NCBI GenBank assembly: GCA_003280095.1
Contig: QCGA01000001.1
Location: 185,664 to 249,663 of the forward strand
DNA from: Prochlorococcus sp. AG-363-O16
GTDB taxonomy: Bacteria > Cyanobacteriota > Cyanobacteriia > PCC-6307 > Cyanobiaceae
Direction: 5' to 3'
DNA: 64,000 bases
In this document: positions 1 to 11,006 of the stretch, piece by piece
Position numbering within the stretch: position 1 is the stretch's first letter
Layout: each line of letters starts with the position of its first letter
The notes under the pieces: generated by a model
The model's input: only the letters and a program-made list of their open reading frames with translations
Database searches by the model: none
Told to the model about the DNA's origin: nothing
Program-made: the position numbers and the translations under genes

Positions 1-1
1 T

Positions 2-454
2 ATAAATGCCATTCGATTCTTATCGAATACTGCACCTGCGATCCAATTACCACCACTTGCAGGCTATCAAAACGTTATTATTCATAGACATGGGGTTTCC
101 CCATGGCGAACAACTAGAGACAATCCTTTAGATTTAGAATGTCTTGGAGCAGACTCTGTCATTCTGCAATTATTCATAAGAGGCAATCCATTCAATGACA
201 CCAAAGATCAACAAGAAGCTTGGAGTGAAGCTGTACAACAGCTACAAAAGGAAAAGTTATTGAAGGCTCTAGTGGTCTATGGCAGTCCTTATCTATGGGA
301 AAAGCTGGTTCCAGTTCTAGATCCCCACCTCCCAGCCGTTTATTGTCCAGGACAAATGCCCAATGCACAAGAACTCGCTCTAAAGTCTCTATTTCGATCC
401 AATATTCCTTTAAACACAACAAAAGGGAACATACATAAGGCATTTACTGACTGA
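2..454 (+). CDS. C-terminal part of glycoside hydrolase family 3 / beta-N-acetylglucosaminidase-like protein (truncated by window start)
   Basis: Open frame continuous from base 2 to stop at 454 (INAIRFLSNTAPAIQLPPLAGYQNVIIHRHGVSPW...FTD); 260-454 ORF is only the tail. Family call is from memory of picocyanobacterial NagZ-like C-termini. Confidence 0.55.
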   Translation: MNAIRFLSNTAPAIQLPPLAGYQNVIIHRHGVSPWRTTRDNPLDLECLGADSVILQLFIRGNPFNDTKDQQEAWSEAVQQLQKEKLLKALVVYGSPYLWEKLVPVLDPHLPAVYCPGQMPNAQELALKSLFRSNIPLNTTKGNIHKAFTD

Positions 455-860
455 CTCCTAGTGCTAAAGATCGTGCGCATCCAATCTGAATTCCGATTAA
501 ATCCTTGGAGCTCCGCCAAACCTTGTTGATTCATCTGTTAACGAAAGACAACTTGCAGAAGCTATCTAGCTCGATACCCCATTACCTCAAAAAGCCCCCT
601 AAATCGTGCTTGGTTGGTTACTGGAAAAATGAAACGTCTTTCAAAGTACCAAGGAACCTTACTAGCAAACTAAACACCGAAATCCAATTCATCCAAAAAC
701 ACAGCACAATCATGCATTGATGTACTTTTTAGTGGAAGACATCAATAATCCCAGAAACAATTTAAAGAATCAATTAATCTTTGAAGGACTAACCCGCATA
801 AATGAACCATAAGAGTTTAAAAAGCAATTAAATGAAATTATCAAACTCAAGAGAAAGCGT

Positions 861-1670
861 ATGAACCAATCAAATAAAAATGAACAACCACTATCAGGAA
901 AGACTATTGTTATAACGAGAGCTCAGGAACAACAAAGTGAAGTCAAAGCTTTGTTGAAAAATCTCGGAGCAAGAGTTTTGGATCTACCAGCTCTCATCAT
1001 TGGAGAACCCAGTGACTGGGAACCCCTAGACACTGCACTTGCGGAACTCAACAACTTCCATTGGATGATCTTCTCTAGTGCGAATGGAGTTAAAGCAGTA
1101 GAAAATCGATTACAGCTATCAGGGACCTCTCTATCTCGACACCCCAAAACACTCAAAATCGCTGCTGTGGGGCGCAAAACCGCTCATCTTCTCAACAATC
1201 TAGATACTGACGTCGACTTTATCCCCCCCAACTTTGTCGCTGACAGCTTAATCAAGCATTTCCCAGTATCTGGCTTTGGGCTCAGGATTCTCCTACCAAG
1301 AGTCGAGACTGGTGGTAGGACATTGATTGCTGAAGCATTTAGACAAGCTGGAGCTTTTGTCCTTGAAGTACCCGCATACGAATCATCTTGTCCCCAAAAC
1401 ATACCTTTATCCACAGCAAAGGCGTTCTTAAATGGTGAAGTAGATGCAATCGCATTTACAAGTGGGAAAACCGCTATTCACACTGCACAACTATTAAAAA
1501 AAAATCTTCATGGAGAATCAATCAAACACTTATCAAGAATCAAAATTATCTCAATTGGCCCACAAACAAGTTTAAGTTGCAAAAAATATTTCAACAAAAT
1601 CGATCAAGAAGCCGATCCACATGACGTTGAAGGGCTTGTTCAGGCTTGCGTTAAAGCAATAAATCAATAG
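861..1670 (+). CDS. hemD: uroporphyrinogen-III synthase
   Basis: 269 aa; HemD-like motifs (TRAQEQ, FSSANGVKA, AFTSGKTA, IGPQTS). Confidence 0.85.
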   Translation: MNQSNKNEQPLSGKTIVITRAQEQQSEVKALLKNLGARVLDLPALIIGEPSDWEPLDTALAELNNFHWMIFSSANGVKAVENRLQLSGTSLSRHPKTLKIAAVGRKTAHLLNNLDTDVDFIPPNFVADSLIKHFPVSGFGLRILLPRVETGGRTLIAEAFRQAGAFVLEVPAYESSCPQNIPLSTAKAFLNGEVDAIAFTSGKTAIHTAQLLKKNLHGESIKHLSRIKIISIGPQTSLSCKKYFNKIDQEADPHDVEGLVQACVKAINQ

Positions 1671-1731
1671 GATTCATAACTTATTTTAACAACATTTAAT
1701 AAGCAGCATTTCTATTTAATTACTAAGGATT

Positions 1732-2199
1732 TTAGGACTTATATCCAGTCTGAACTAAATCTCTGAATCTATTTAAATTATTCTGCAGTTCATTGGTTAC
1801 CATTCTACTAAGTATTCTTGCTTCCATCAAAGGGGCTAAAGCTTTTGGAAGCTCATAAGAAACACTTAATTTCACAACTGTCAGGTTTGTCTCTTCCTCA
1901 TAAAAACGAGCCGCACCTTTTGTGGGCAATCCACCAACAGAAACCCATTCCAATTTTTGCTCATCAATACGTTGAGTGATCTGAGCTTTCCAGGTAAAAC
2001 GAAAGCCATTTGCTGCCAAAGTCCATTCAGTGAGGTCAGGCAGTGTTTTCGCAGTTTCATCGTCAACTGTTTTGACTGATTCAATCCACGTCATCCAACG
2101 TGGCATAGCTTCCAAATCACTCCAAACTGCCCACACCTGTTTAACAGGTGCTTGGACATTGGTCTTCACAGTGTGTTCAAGCCATTTCCCCATGTTCAA
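1732..2199 (-). CDS. SRPBCC family (cyclase/dehydrase-like) protein
   Basis: 155 aa; [32 protein letters not shown] typical of SRPBCC/polyketide cyclase family; overlaps upstream zds start by 4 nt. Confidence 0.8.
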   Translation of the reverse strand: MNMGKWLEHTVKTNVQAPVKQVWAVWSDLEAMPRWMTWIESVKTVDDETAKTLPDLTEWTLAANGFRFTWKAQITQRIDEQKLEWVSVGGLPTKGAARFYEEETNLTVVKLSVSYELPKALAPLMEARILSRMVTNELQNNLNRFRDLVQTGYKS

Positions 2200-3680
2200 G
2201 CAACCGCTGTGTTCGTAGCTAATTGAGCTTTCTTGCGAAGGATCGCTGAAGCAGCCAAATGACCACTCATAGTTGCTCCTTCCATTGAGTCAATATAATC
2301 CTGTTTGGTGTAACTGCCAGCGAGGAAAAAATTACTTATCGGAGTTGCTTGAAGAGGTCTATAAGGCTCCATTCCTGGTGCTTCCCTATATAAAGATTGC
2401 GAAAGTTTTACAACATTACTCCACACAAGATTTAGAGACATAGATGAAGGGAACAACTCGCGAACTTGAGCATCAGTATGAGTAACTATTTCTTCAATAG
2501 ATTTACTTATCCAGGGATCTCCTGGAGTCAATACACATTGAAGCAACGAACCCATCCCCTCAATCCGATAATCTTCAGGACTTGTAAGTGCTAAATCCGC
2601 AAAGCAACTAAAATCAGCATCAGCTGTATAAAGTAGATTATCCAACCCAGAAGGTTTCGATAAGTTCTTAAGAGATAAATCATTAGACAACTCTGTCACC
2701 CAGCCGTCATATCTCAGTTGTACTGTTGCGACAGGAACCGCCTGAAGTTTTTTTATATTTGCAAATTGTGAGAACCTTTCCCATTCCTTTGGAACAAGAT
2801 TCTTAATTCCTGGTACATCACATGCAGCCAGATATGCATCGGCCTGAATAGTCTTTTCGCCCTCAGATGTTCCAAAAGTCACTCCAGTAACTAAAGGTCC
2901 TTGAGAATCATCAAAATGAATTCTTCGAGCCTTATAACGCAAATGTAAGTTGCCACCCTTAGCCGTTATGTAATCGAGAATCGGAGAGGTTAACCAACGA
3001 TGAGGGGACCCCTTCAGCAGATTCAGTTTAGAAGCCTCAGTTTTAGCCGCAAACATCATGAAAATTGTGAGCATGCATCTAGCAGAAATCGACTCACAAT
3101 CAATAAATCCCAATGCATAAGCAATCGGATTCCACATTCTTTTGATGCTCTGAACACTTCCCCCATGATTAAGGAACCATGTTTGAAAGCTAATTGAATC
3201 AAGATCTCTAATTACTTGCATGGCACCTTCATAATCAACCAAACCTCTGACAATTGGACTCGTACCCAAAGCCAAAGCATTGCGCAATTTGTCAATCCAA
3301 CTCAATTGATCAGTTGTAAAAAAAGCCTTGAGCCCATTAAATGGGGCACCCAGAGGAAAGCGAAAATCAAGATCTCTAAGATCTCCTCCTTTGTTAACAA
3401 ATAAATGGGTATGGTCCTTTGGAAGGAGGTTTTCGATTGCTCCTACTTTCCGCATAAGAGCAAAAAGATTGGCGTAATTGAAGAAGAACACATGAAGGCC
3501 CATTTCAATATGGTTGCCGTTTGAATCTTCCCAACTGCCGACTTTCCCACCCAGAAACGGTCTAGCTTCATAGAGATCCACTACATGACCTTCATCGACA
3601 AGGTCTACAGCTGCTGTCAAACCAGCAAGCCCTGCACCAATAATTGCTACCCTCACTGCTTCCAAAAAAGAACCTTCCAA
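2196..3680 (-). CDS. crtQ: zeta-carotene desaturase
   Basis: 494 aa; N-terminal FAD motif [40 protein letters not shown] and zds-like [21 protein letters not shown]. Confidence 0.9.
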   Translation of the reverse strand: MEGSFLEAVRVAIIGAGLAGLTAAVDLVDEGHVVDLYEARPFLGGKVGSWEDSNGNHIEMGLHVFFFNYANLFALMRKVGAIENLLPKDHTHLFVNKGGDLRDLDFRFPLGAPFNGLKAFFTTDQLSWIDKLRNALALGTSPIVRGLVDYEGAMQVIRDLDSISFQTWFLNHGGSVQSIKRMWNPIAYALGFIDCESISARCMLTIFMMFAAKTEASKLNLLKGSPHRWLTSPILDYITAKGGNLHLRYKARRIHFDDSQGPLVTGVTFGTSEGEKTIQADAYLAACDVPGIKNLVPKEWERFSQFANIKKLQAVPVATVQLRYDGWVTELSNDLSLKNLSKPSGLDNLLYTADADFSCFADLALTSPEDYRIEGMGSLLQCVLTPGDPWISKSIEEIVTHTDAQVRELFPSSMSLNLVWSNVVKLSQSLYREAPGMEPYRPLQATPISNFFLAGSYTKQDYIDSMEGATMSGHLAASAILRKKAQLATNTAVA

Positions 3681-3766
3681 AGCACTCTATGAAAATGAAT
3701 GCAAGTTTGAATAGGGCAAAAGTCAGGATGACTTCATAAAGTGGTATTAATCCAGTCTCAGCAGTC

Positions 3767-4159
3767 ATGAGCACCCCTTCCTCTTCTGCCGCAACCCATT
3801 CAGCCAGAGACGGCAAAGGAATCATTGTTACTGAAGCAGCTATGCAGCAATTAGCCCGACTGTGTAACGAACAGGGTGATGGGCAAGTCCTAAGGGTCGG
3901 AGTTCGTTCTGGGGGTTGTAGCGGAATGAGCTACACAATGGACTTCATTTCAATCAACGAATTACAAAAGGAAGATGAGGTCTATGAATACACACCTCCA
4001 AATGGAAGAGTTTTCAAAGTAGTCTGTGATCCCAAAAGCCTCCTTTATATTTATGGAATGCAATTAGATTTCAGTACAGAATTAATTGGTGGCGGTTTTA
4101 ACTTCACTAACCCCAATGCCACGCAAACATGTGGATGTGGTAGTTCTTTCGCAGTCTAG
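3767..4159 (+). CDS. HesB/IscA-type iron-sulfur cluster assembly protein
   Basis: 130 aa; LRVGVRSGGCSGMSY and C-terminal CGCGSSF conserved Cys motifs. Confidence 0.9.
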   Translation: MSTPSSSAATHSARDGKGIIVTEAAMQQLARLCNEQGDGQVLRVGVRSGGCSGMSYTMDFISINELQKEDEVYEYTPPNGRVFKVVCDPKSLLYIYGMQLDFSTELIGGGFNFTNPNATQTCGCGSSFAV

Positions 4160-4219
4160 AAACAAAAAGTCGTTAAATATGGGAATCTGAGAATCTCTGA
4201 AAAAAAGCAGCCTCTTCCA

Positions 4220-4639
4220 ATGGAGTCAAATCAAGATAGCCTATTTACAAAAGCCATGGCGCGCTACGAGGCGGGAGTGGCGCCAACTGAACTAATTAAA
4301 GATTTCGAGGAAATCACCACAGCAATCCCAAACCAATCAGCGGGATGGACATGTCTAGCTTGGCTACAACTCCTTTGTAATGATTCGAGTGCAGCCCTAC
4401 GCTCAGCCAGGGTTGCCGTCAAGCTAAATGGTCAGGATCCACAAGCTCGAATCAACCTTTGCCTAGCACTTCTAGAGACAAATTCCAAAGGTGTAAGAGT
4501 ACAAATCGATTTCGTTAAAAACATCTTAGGAGCCTTACCAGAACTGAAAAAAGAATTGCAAGATTCAATAAATGACGGGCTAACGAAAAAACCAGATTGG
4601 GGAGCCCTGCAAAAGGTCAAAAGTTGGTTAGGCCTTTAA
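4220..4639 (+). CDS. TPR-like protein
   Basis: 139 aa; helical TPR-like pattern (GWTCLAWLQLLCNDSSAALRSARVAVKLNGQDPQARINLCLALLE). Confidence 0.65.
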   Translation: MESNQDSLFTKAMARYEAGVAPTELIKDFEEITTAIPNQSAGWTCLAWLQLLCNDSSAALRSARVAVKLNGQDPQARINLCLALLETNSKGVRVQIDFVKNILGALPELKKELQDSINDGLTKKPDWGALQKVKSWLGL

Positions 4640-4640
4640 C

Positions 4641-5882
4641 TTGGCAAGACTACTCCTATTGAGCAATGGTCATGGCGAAGACCTCTCAGGAGCTTTACTA
4701 GGGAAAGCCCTCACAAGACTCAATCATGAGGTTGATGCTCTTCCCTTAGTTGGTGTTGGTAGTCCCTATGTCGATAGGAAAATAGCAGTACTTGGAAAAA
4801 CAAAAGATTTCAGCACGGGAGGCCTTGGCTACACGAGCTGGCAAGGACGCCTAACTGAGTTTTTTCAAGGGCAAATCTTCTACTTACTAAAACGTTTCTG
4901 GAAACTAATATTAATAGCTCATCAGTATGACTTAATCATAGTGATTGGAGACATAGTGCCAATAATCGGAGCGTGGCTGACTAATCGTCCAATCGTTACC
5001 TATCTTGTTGCCTATTCCACTCATTATGAAGGGAAACTAAGATTACCCTGGCCATGCAAAAAGCTTTTAAGAAACAAGCGATTTCTAAATATCTATAGTA
5101 GGGATCAACTCACTGCAGAAGACCTTTCAGAACAACTACATCGCCGTGTTGAATTTCTTGGCAATCCCTTTATGGATGATGTGTTAACTCCTTGCCCCAG
5201 ACTATCAGAAATCAAATATCGAATAGGACTAATACCAGGCAGTCGCTTCCCCGAACTTGAGCATAATCTCAACTTAATGTTATCAGTTATAGAATTGCTA
5301 CCAGAAGATAGGTTTACTAAAAATGAACTGAGTCTTGATTTGGCATTAGTTCCAAAGCTTGATAATTTCAGACTCAAAAAATTAACTAATCAACACGGTT
5401 GGGAGTTAGAAGAAACTTCCAATCATTCTGCAGAGCCTGTACTTAGCCGTGGTCATTATCGAATCAATGTACGCAGAGAGGCCTTTATTCAAATCTTGCA
5501 AAATAGTGACTTACTGCTCTCAATGGCAGGTACAGCAACCGAGCAAGCTGTAGGGCTTGCTAAACCAGTAGTGCAGCTACCAGGATCGGGACCACAATTC
5601 ACAGAAAACTTTGCCGAAGCACAAAGACGATTACTCGGCCCAACAGTCTTCTGTGCAGATGGAGTTCCAGGAGGGAAACTCATCTTACGTAACACTGCAG
5701 AACTCACTATGGATTTAATCGACAGAATCAAGGAAGATTTTGATCTCCAGCAAAGATGTAAAAGGCAAGCCAAACTACGTCTAGGGAAAGGCGGTAGTGG
5801 AGACAGAATTGCAAAGGCAATTAACAATCAGTTGCTACTTATCAGTAGTAATTGTAGTGGCCGCACTGAGCGCATCATTTAA
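4641..5882 (+). CDS. lipid-A-disaccharide synthase-related protein (LpxB-like)
   Basis: 413 aa, TTG start; LLLLSNGHGEDLSGALLG... and IGLIPGSRFPELEHNL typical of the LpxB-related cyanobacterial family. Confidence 0.8.
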   Translation: MARLLLLSNGHGEDLSGALLGKALTRLNHEVDALPLVGVGSPYVDRKIAVLGKTKDFSTGGLGYTSWQGRLTEFFQGQIFYLLKRFWKLILIAHQYDLIIVIGDIVPIIGAWLTNRPIVTYLVAYSTHYEGKLRLPWPCKKLLRNKRFLNIYSRDQLTAEDLSEQLHRRVEFLGNPFMDDVLTPCPRLSEIKYRIGLIPGSRFPELEHNLNLMLSVIELLPEDRFTKNELSLDLALVPKLDNFRLKKLTNQHGWELEETSNHSAEPVLSRGHYRINVRREAFIQILQNSDLLLSMAGTATEQAVGLAKPVVQLPGSGPQFTENFAEAQRRLLGPTVFCADGVPGGKLILRNTAELTMDLIDRIKEDFDLQQRCKRQAKLRLGKGGSGDRIAKAINNQLLLISSNCSGRTERII

Positions 5883-6779
5883 ATCTGGATATTTAAAGCT
5901 AAAGCCAAGCTGTTGAAGCCGTTTCGATACAACTCTCTGCCCTTCAAGAACAACTGAAGCACCATCTCCTAGAAAGATCTTTAGAATTGGCCCTGGGACC
6001 GGCAACACAGTCGGTCGCCCAAGGACCTTTCCTAGTTCAGAGGAAAAGTTAGTCATTAAAACAGGAGATGGTGCGACAGCATTAACAACTCCTAACCATG
6101 TTCGATTTTCAAGTGCTTCAACAATAATTCGACACAAGTCAGTTCTATGAATCCAACTCATCCATTGATCACCTTTACCTATTGGACCTCCTAAGCCTGC
6201 CTTGAAAACTGGCAACATCTTGCCTAAAGCACCTCCTCCCGGAGCCAAAACTATTCCAAATCTTACAATCAACAGTCGAGTAGAGCGTGGTTTACCCTGA
6301 GCCAAGGTTTCCCAACGCGAACAAAGTTGTGCCAGGAAATCTTGCCCAGAGGGACTAGCTTCATTAAACTCAGCGGTCCGACTAGTGCCGTAATAACCAA
6401 CCGCTGAGGCATTAACTAAAACGCGTGGAGGTTTCCTCAGTCGCTGCATAGCCTCAACTAATTCCTTAGTCGTCTCTAGACGACTATTCTCTATTTTCTT
6501 TAAATGTCTCGGGGTCCATCGCCTTTCGGCAATCGGCTCTCCGGTCAAGTTCACAACACCTTCCGCTTCTGCTAAAGCCTTCAATAGCGAATTACGCTGC
6601 CATGTCTCTGGGTCCGAAGGATCCATCTGCAAAAAGAAAAGTTGACCCTCTTTTGGTGGGCGAGGAAAATCCCCAATTCTCTTTCTACTGACAATGGTCA
6701 ACTGATGACCACAAGCCAGCAACTGAGGCACCAACTCACGACCTACAAAACCCGAACAACCAAAAAGTAGTAGACGCAA
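5835..6779 (-). CDS. TIGR01777/SDR39U1-like NAD-dependent epimerase
   Basis: 314 aa; MRLLLFGCSGFVGRELVPQL, NLTGEPIAERRWTPRHLKKIENSR, LVNASAVGYYG motifs. Confidence 0.85.
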   Translation of the reverse strand: MRLLLFGCSGFVGRELVPQLLACGHQLTIVSRKRIGDFPRPPKEGQLFFLQMDPSDPETWQRNSLLKALAEAEGVVNLTGEPIAERRWTPRHLKKIENSRLETTKELVEAMQRLRKPPRVLVNASAVGYYGTSRTAEFNEASPSGQDFLAQLCSRWETLAQGKPRSTRLLIVRFGIVLAPGGGALGKMLPVFKAGLGGPIGKGDQWMSWIHRTDLCRIIVEALENRTWLGVVNAVAPSPVLMTNFSSELGKVLGRPTVLPVPGPILKIFLGDGASVVLEGQRVVSKRLQQLGFSFKYPDLNDALSAATTITTDK

Positions 6780-6982
6780 GAATCTGAAAAAGCTAGTATG
6801 AAAATCTATTCAAACCCAACTCTCTTCAGTGGAGGAATAGATTGGGAAAAAACTTACTATTGTGATAAAGATACTGTTGAAAGATGCCTCTCGAATCAGT
6901 TTCAGTATCTGATTCATAAATAGAAAGACGATATTGATGCCAATTCTTCCTAAGAGGCTTTAGCCTACTAACTAAGAAATTC

Positions 6983-7240
6983 ATGCTTATGACTGACAAC
7001 GAAGGACCTAGCAAACCCACAAACAACTTTAGGAAAGGTGCACTTGTCCGAGTCAACCGCACGGCATTTTTAGAAAGTATCGAAGCCTCTGCCAGTGATC
7101 CACAACCTCCCGAATATATCTTCGAAGGTCCTGGGGAATTACTCATAATCAAAGGAGAATATTGCCAAGTTCGGTGGCGCAAACCTGCCCCAGACACATG
7201 GCTAAGAATTGATCAATTAGAAACATGGCAAAATTCCTAG
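6983..7240 (+). CDS. ndhO: NAD(P)H-quinone oxidoreductase subunit O
   Basis: 85 aa; FRKGALVRVNRTAF...PPEYIFEGPGELLIIKGEYCQVRWRKPAPDTWLRIDQLE. Start may be the ATG at 6989. Confidence 0.85.
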   Translation: MLMTDNEGPSKPTNNFRKGALVRVNRTAFLESIEASASDPQPPEYIFEGPGELLIIKGEYCQVRWRKPAPDTWLRIDQLETWQNS

Positions 7241-9321
7241 GGTTCCTCATCTGTTGAACTTAGAGCCTCCTCTACAAAATCAATTGCCTTAGGAATCGTC
7301 TTAGAAGCGGAAGGCAAACGCCAAACAAATCCTCCCATTACACCACTTAAATCTCCCAAGCCGGCCAACAATGCATTTGGATTTTTTTGATTGGCCGTGT
7401 CAGCAACTAAGGCAGCCTTCCAAGGATTCCAACTCGCCAAAATAACTGCACTCCGATAAGCACTAGGCCAAGGGTTAGCAGGAAGATATTGTTCTAAAAT
7501 TGCAAATTGCTTGGATGCTTCATAAGGCCTATTCTCAAGGACGGCCAACAAAGCAAGTGTCCAACGGGCTTCAATATCAACAGGATTGTTCATCAAAGTA
7601 TTCATTGCCTTCTTACGAACCTCACTTTGATATTCAAAGTGACCATCTACCATATGTTGAATAGCAACTACGGAAAAGACATCCTCAAGCCCTTTAACTC
7701 CTGTCTCTAACCCTTTTGCAAGACTAGGGAAAGTTTCCGAGAAACTAATTCGAGCAGGAGCAGTAGATTTTCTACTCCAAAGGGAATAATTACCTCCACC
7801 GAGACGAGAGAAAATCCTTTTCTGAACAAACCAACCACTATCTCTAACAGCTTGATCAAGAATTGCCGCTGACTCACGTACGGAACCCTGATCACCTTCA
7901 GCCAAGACTACCCACTGTGCTTGAGTTAATAATGGCTCTATATCTTGCAGACTATTACCTAGTTGCCTACCAACTAACTTCCCACCATTTCTACGACCGT
8001 AATAGCTCACATTGTGCTGATTCAAATCAGGAGTGCTAGGTACAACAATTAAAGTAGTTGGTACTCCTGAAGGATTTGCTCCTCCCGCTGCAAGAACTAT
8101 TTCCTGCAAAGGTCCGTTTCTTGCCGAGCCTAATCGTGAAACTTGAGCATTCCAAGCGACTGGGAACATACTTAACCAACCAGTAACCAAAACCATTGGG
8201 AATGCAAAAGATATCCGTGGAAACCATTTTCTCTCTATAAATAACCCCCACTGCAACCAACCCCTAGCCAATATCAGCAGAATTGAAGGTAAAACCGGTG
8301 CAATATAGCGGTCACCCTTATTAGGACTCAAACTCGTGAAAATCCAAGCTGCAAAAAGAGTAAAAATCAACCAAAACCAAGCCAATTTATTATCCAAACC
8401 AGACCATCGCTCGTTAAGCTTTAGTACGCAGGCCCGATTCAGAAATAAGCACAGCAATACACCACTCAAACCAACAACTAAGAAAAGATGTCCTACTTGA
8501 GAAGGTAAAAGTTGTGCATACCAAGTCCAATTATCTAGTGAAAACAATGAAGGGTCCCCTTCCCTCACTGCAGATTCAATAACCGCTCTCTTTGTTCCAC
8601 CAATTGTAGTAATCCAATTATGTTTCAGCCATGGAAGGACACCCAACAGCACCAAACATATTCCCATGACACATTGACGACGTGTGGACCTATCTCTTCG
8701 CAATGCAACCCAACCAGCCCAAAGAACAGCTGGTAAAAGAACTAGCAAAGCACTCTGTTTAACAAGAACGGCAACCGTAAAAGCAGCTGCCGCCCAAAAA
8801 GCTTGAGTCCATCTCCCTCCTGTCTCAGGATCCCACCAGCAACCCAACCGCCAAAGAGCCAAGGTAACAACAGCAGTCAAGGGCATTTCCAAGAGATAAT
8901 CTGAACGTAAGGTCAACAATGCAGGAGTGATTGAGACAAAGGCGACACCTAGCAATGCCAAATCTCGACCACGTAAATGCAACCCCCAAAATGCAACTGA
9001 TACCAGTAACAACCCATTCCAAAGACTCAGACTCCATGCGGCTTGCCTAGGAGCATCCCCAGCCAACGCCATCACACTTCCATTAACTAATGAAGCCAAT
9101 GGAGGAATCTTTGGCGAAAGATCCAATAACGCTTTCCATCCAAGCCAATGTCCTCCGTGCAAAAGACCAAGTGCTCTGCCATGGTCCAATGCACTATTCA
9201 AATAATCAGCTTGGTCCCATGAAGGGATACCACTAAAGGAGTGCCACCACAAACGGTCAGCCACTGTAGCTATAAGCCAAATAAAACCAACCAGACCCCA
9301 AAATTTAAAAGAAACTTTCAC
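7237..9321 (-). CDS. PMT-family membrane glycosyltransferase with C-terminal soluble helical/TPR-like domain
   Basis: 694 aa, multiple TM segments, SWDQADYLNSALDHGRAL acceptor-type motif; C-terminal ~170 aa soluble and helical. Confidence 0.7.
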   Translation of the reverse strand: MKVSFKFWGLVGFIWLIATVADRLWWHSFSGIPSWDQADYLNSALDHGRALGLLHGGHWLGWKALLDLSPKIPPLASLVNGSVMALAGDAPRQAAWSLSLWNGLLLVSVAFWGLHLRGRDLALLGVAFVSITPALLTLRSDYLLEMPLTAVVTLALWRLGCWWDPETGGRWTQAFWAAAAFTVAVLVKQSALLVLLPAVLWAGWVALRRDRSTRRQCVMGICLVLLGVLPWLKHNWITTIGGTKRAVIESAVREGDPSLFSLDNWTWYAQLLPSQVGHLFLVVGLSGVLLCLFLNRACVLKLNERWSGLDNKLAWFWLIFTLFAAWIFTSLSPNKGDRYIAPVLPSILLILARGWLQWGLFIERKWFPRISFAFPMVLVTGWLSMFPVAWNAQVSRLGSARNGPLQEIVLAAGGANPSGVPTTLIVVPSTPDLNQHNVSYYGRRNGGKLVGRQLGNSLQDIEPLLTQAQWVVLAEGDQGSVRESAAILDQAVRDSGWFVQKRIFSRLGGGNYSLWSRKSTAPARISFSETFPSLAKGLETGVKGLEDVFSVVAIQHMVDGHFEYQSEVRKKAMNTLMNNPVDIEARWTLALLAVLENRPYEASKQFAILEQYLPANPWPSAYRSAVILASWNPWKAALVADTANQKNPNALLAGLGDLSGVMGGFVWRLPSASKTIPKAIDFVEEALSSTDEEP

Positions 9322-10019
9322 TAGAGATTTAGAGATCGACGTTCTTTTTGCAGTGATACACGCCTTTTCTTAGCCTCTCTCAGCATTTCCTTCCCATCAT
9401 GCAAGTAACTATCTACATAACCCATCGTGTATCTATCCAATTCAACCAAAGCATCATCAACCTCAGAAAAACACTGATAAAGACTCAAAGCGAAACCTTG
9501 CGCAGAATTAGGTACAGGAACTGATCTATACAGTGAATTAACCCTCTCCATGCGTTTACGACTCTTCTCCAAATAATCACAAAATTCACTCATAAGCTCA
9601 TCATCGTAGGGATCTGCCGACAACTGCCGCAATTGTGCTTGGAAAGGATTAATAACAGTACCCAATAACCGATCAATAGGGTGATACACCTTTGTGAACC
9701 AAGTCAAACGTATCTCATCTGCTTCTACTGATTGAGCTTTCGCAACACTTGCAGCGACAGTCGCACGAGCATTGCGAATACCTCGTTTTTTAGATTCATT
9801 GACACAAGAAACCATCCTTTGATTGGCGAGGTCATATTCCCTTCGACGTTCAGGATCACCTAGCAATTCCCAAGCTGCATTAAGTGAAATAATTTGCTCC
9901 TCATCTCCACCTGCATCAGGATGATGACGTTTTACAAGTTCTCGATACGCAGCCTTAATCTCCGCTTCAGTAGCGTTTGAACTAATTCTAAGCACCTCAT
10001 AAGGGTCAACTAACATCAA
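9321..10019 (-). CDS. DnaJ-domain protein
   Basis: 232 aa; N-terminal DPYEVLRISSNATEAEIKAAYRELVKRHHPDAGGDEEQI with HPD motif. Confidence 0.85.
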   Translation of the reverse strand: MMLVDPYEVLRISSNATEAEIKAAYRELVKRHHPDAGGDEEQIISLNAAWELLGDPERRREYDLANQRMVSCVNESKKRGIRNARATVAASVAKAQSVEADEIRLTWFTKVYHPIDRLLGTVINPFQAQLRQLSADPYDDELMSEFCDYLEKSRKRMERVNSLYRSVPVPNSAQGFALSLYQCFSEVDDALVELDRYTMGYVDSYLHDGKEMLREAKKRRVSLQKERRSLNL

Positions 10020-10037
10020 CGCCTACCCCCTTGAACA

Positions 10038-11006
10038 TTAAAGGTGTACATCAAGCCTTCGAGACATCGATGAACTTGAACTGAACATCGGAGTAGACAA
10101 ATAACGTTCTCCAAAACTTGGTAACACTACAACGATTCGCTTATCAGCCATTTCAATTCTAGAACCTATCTGAAGAGCTGCTGAAATTGCAGCTCCACTA
10201 CTGACACCACACAACAGGCCCTCTTCCCTTGCAAGACGTCTACCCATGTCCATAGCGACTTCATCACCAATAGTGAAGATCTCATCAACCAATGACATAT
10301 CTAAAACACCAGGTATAAATCCAGCTCCAATACCTTGAATTGAGTGGGGCCCTGCAACTCCACCTGAAAGAACTGGACTTGATGCAGGTTCAACAGCAAC
10401 TACATGAAGATTAGGAATTTTTTCCTTAAGTACTCGGGCACAACCAGTCAGAGTACCTCCTGTACCAACCCCACAAATCAAAGCATCTAAACGACCTTCA
10501 CAGTCATCCCAAATCTCAACTGCAGTTGTCTTTTCATGGACACGAGGATTTGAAGGATTATCAAACTGCTGTAAAAGATATGCATCCGGCATCGATGACA
10601 CCAATTCTTTCGCCAACTGAATTGCACCTTGAATACCATCCCTTCCCGAGGTGAGTTGTAATTCAGCTCCATAAGCACGCAACATTGAACGCCTCTCAGT
10701 ACTCATTGAATCAGGCATCGTCAGTATCAAACGGTAGCCCCGTGCCGCAGCAACCATTGCCAGTGCAATCCCAGTATTACCGCTGGTAGGTTCGACAAGC
10801 ACAGTCCTGCCTGGTGAAATTGTTCCATCAGCTTCGGCAGCCAAAATCATTGCTACAGCTATACGGTCTTTAACAGAAGCTGTGGGGTTAAAACTTTCTA
10901 GTTTTGCCAACAGTTCGGCGTGACATCCACTCGCATTAGTTAAACGATGCAACCGCACGAGTGGAGTGCCTCCAACCAAAGCAGTTATGTCAGACGCTAT
11001 AGGCAT
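10038..11006 (-). CDS. cysK: cysteine synthase (O-acetylserine thiol-lyase)
   Basis: 322 aa; [32 protein letters not shown] lysine motif, [10 protein letters not shown]. Confidence 0.9.
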   Translation of the reverse strand: MPIASDITALVGGTPLVRLHRLTNASGCHAELLAKLESFNPTASVKDRIAVAMILAAEADGTISPGRTVLVEPTSGNTGIALAMVAAARGYRLILTMPDSMSTERRSMLRAYGAELQLTSGRDGIQGAIQLAKELVSSMPDAYLLQQFDNPSNPRVHEKTTAVEIWDDCEGRLDALICGVGTGGTLTGCARVLKEKIPNLHVVAVEPASSPVLSGGVAGPHSIQGIGAGFIPGVLDMSLVDEIFTIGDEVAMDMGRRLAREEGLLCGVSSGAAISAALQIGSRIEMADKRIVVVLPSFGERYLSTPMFSSSSSMSRRLDVHL

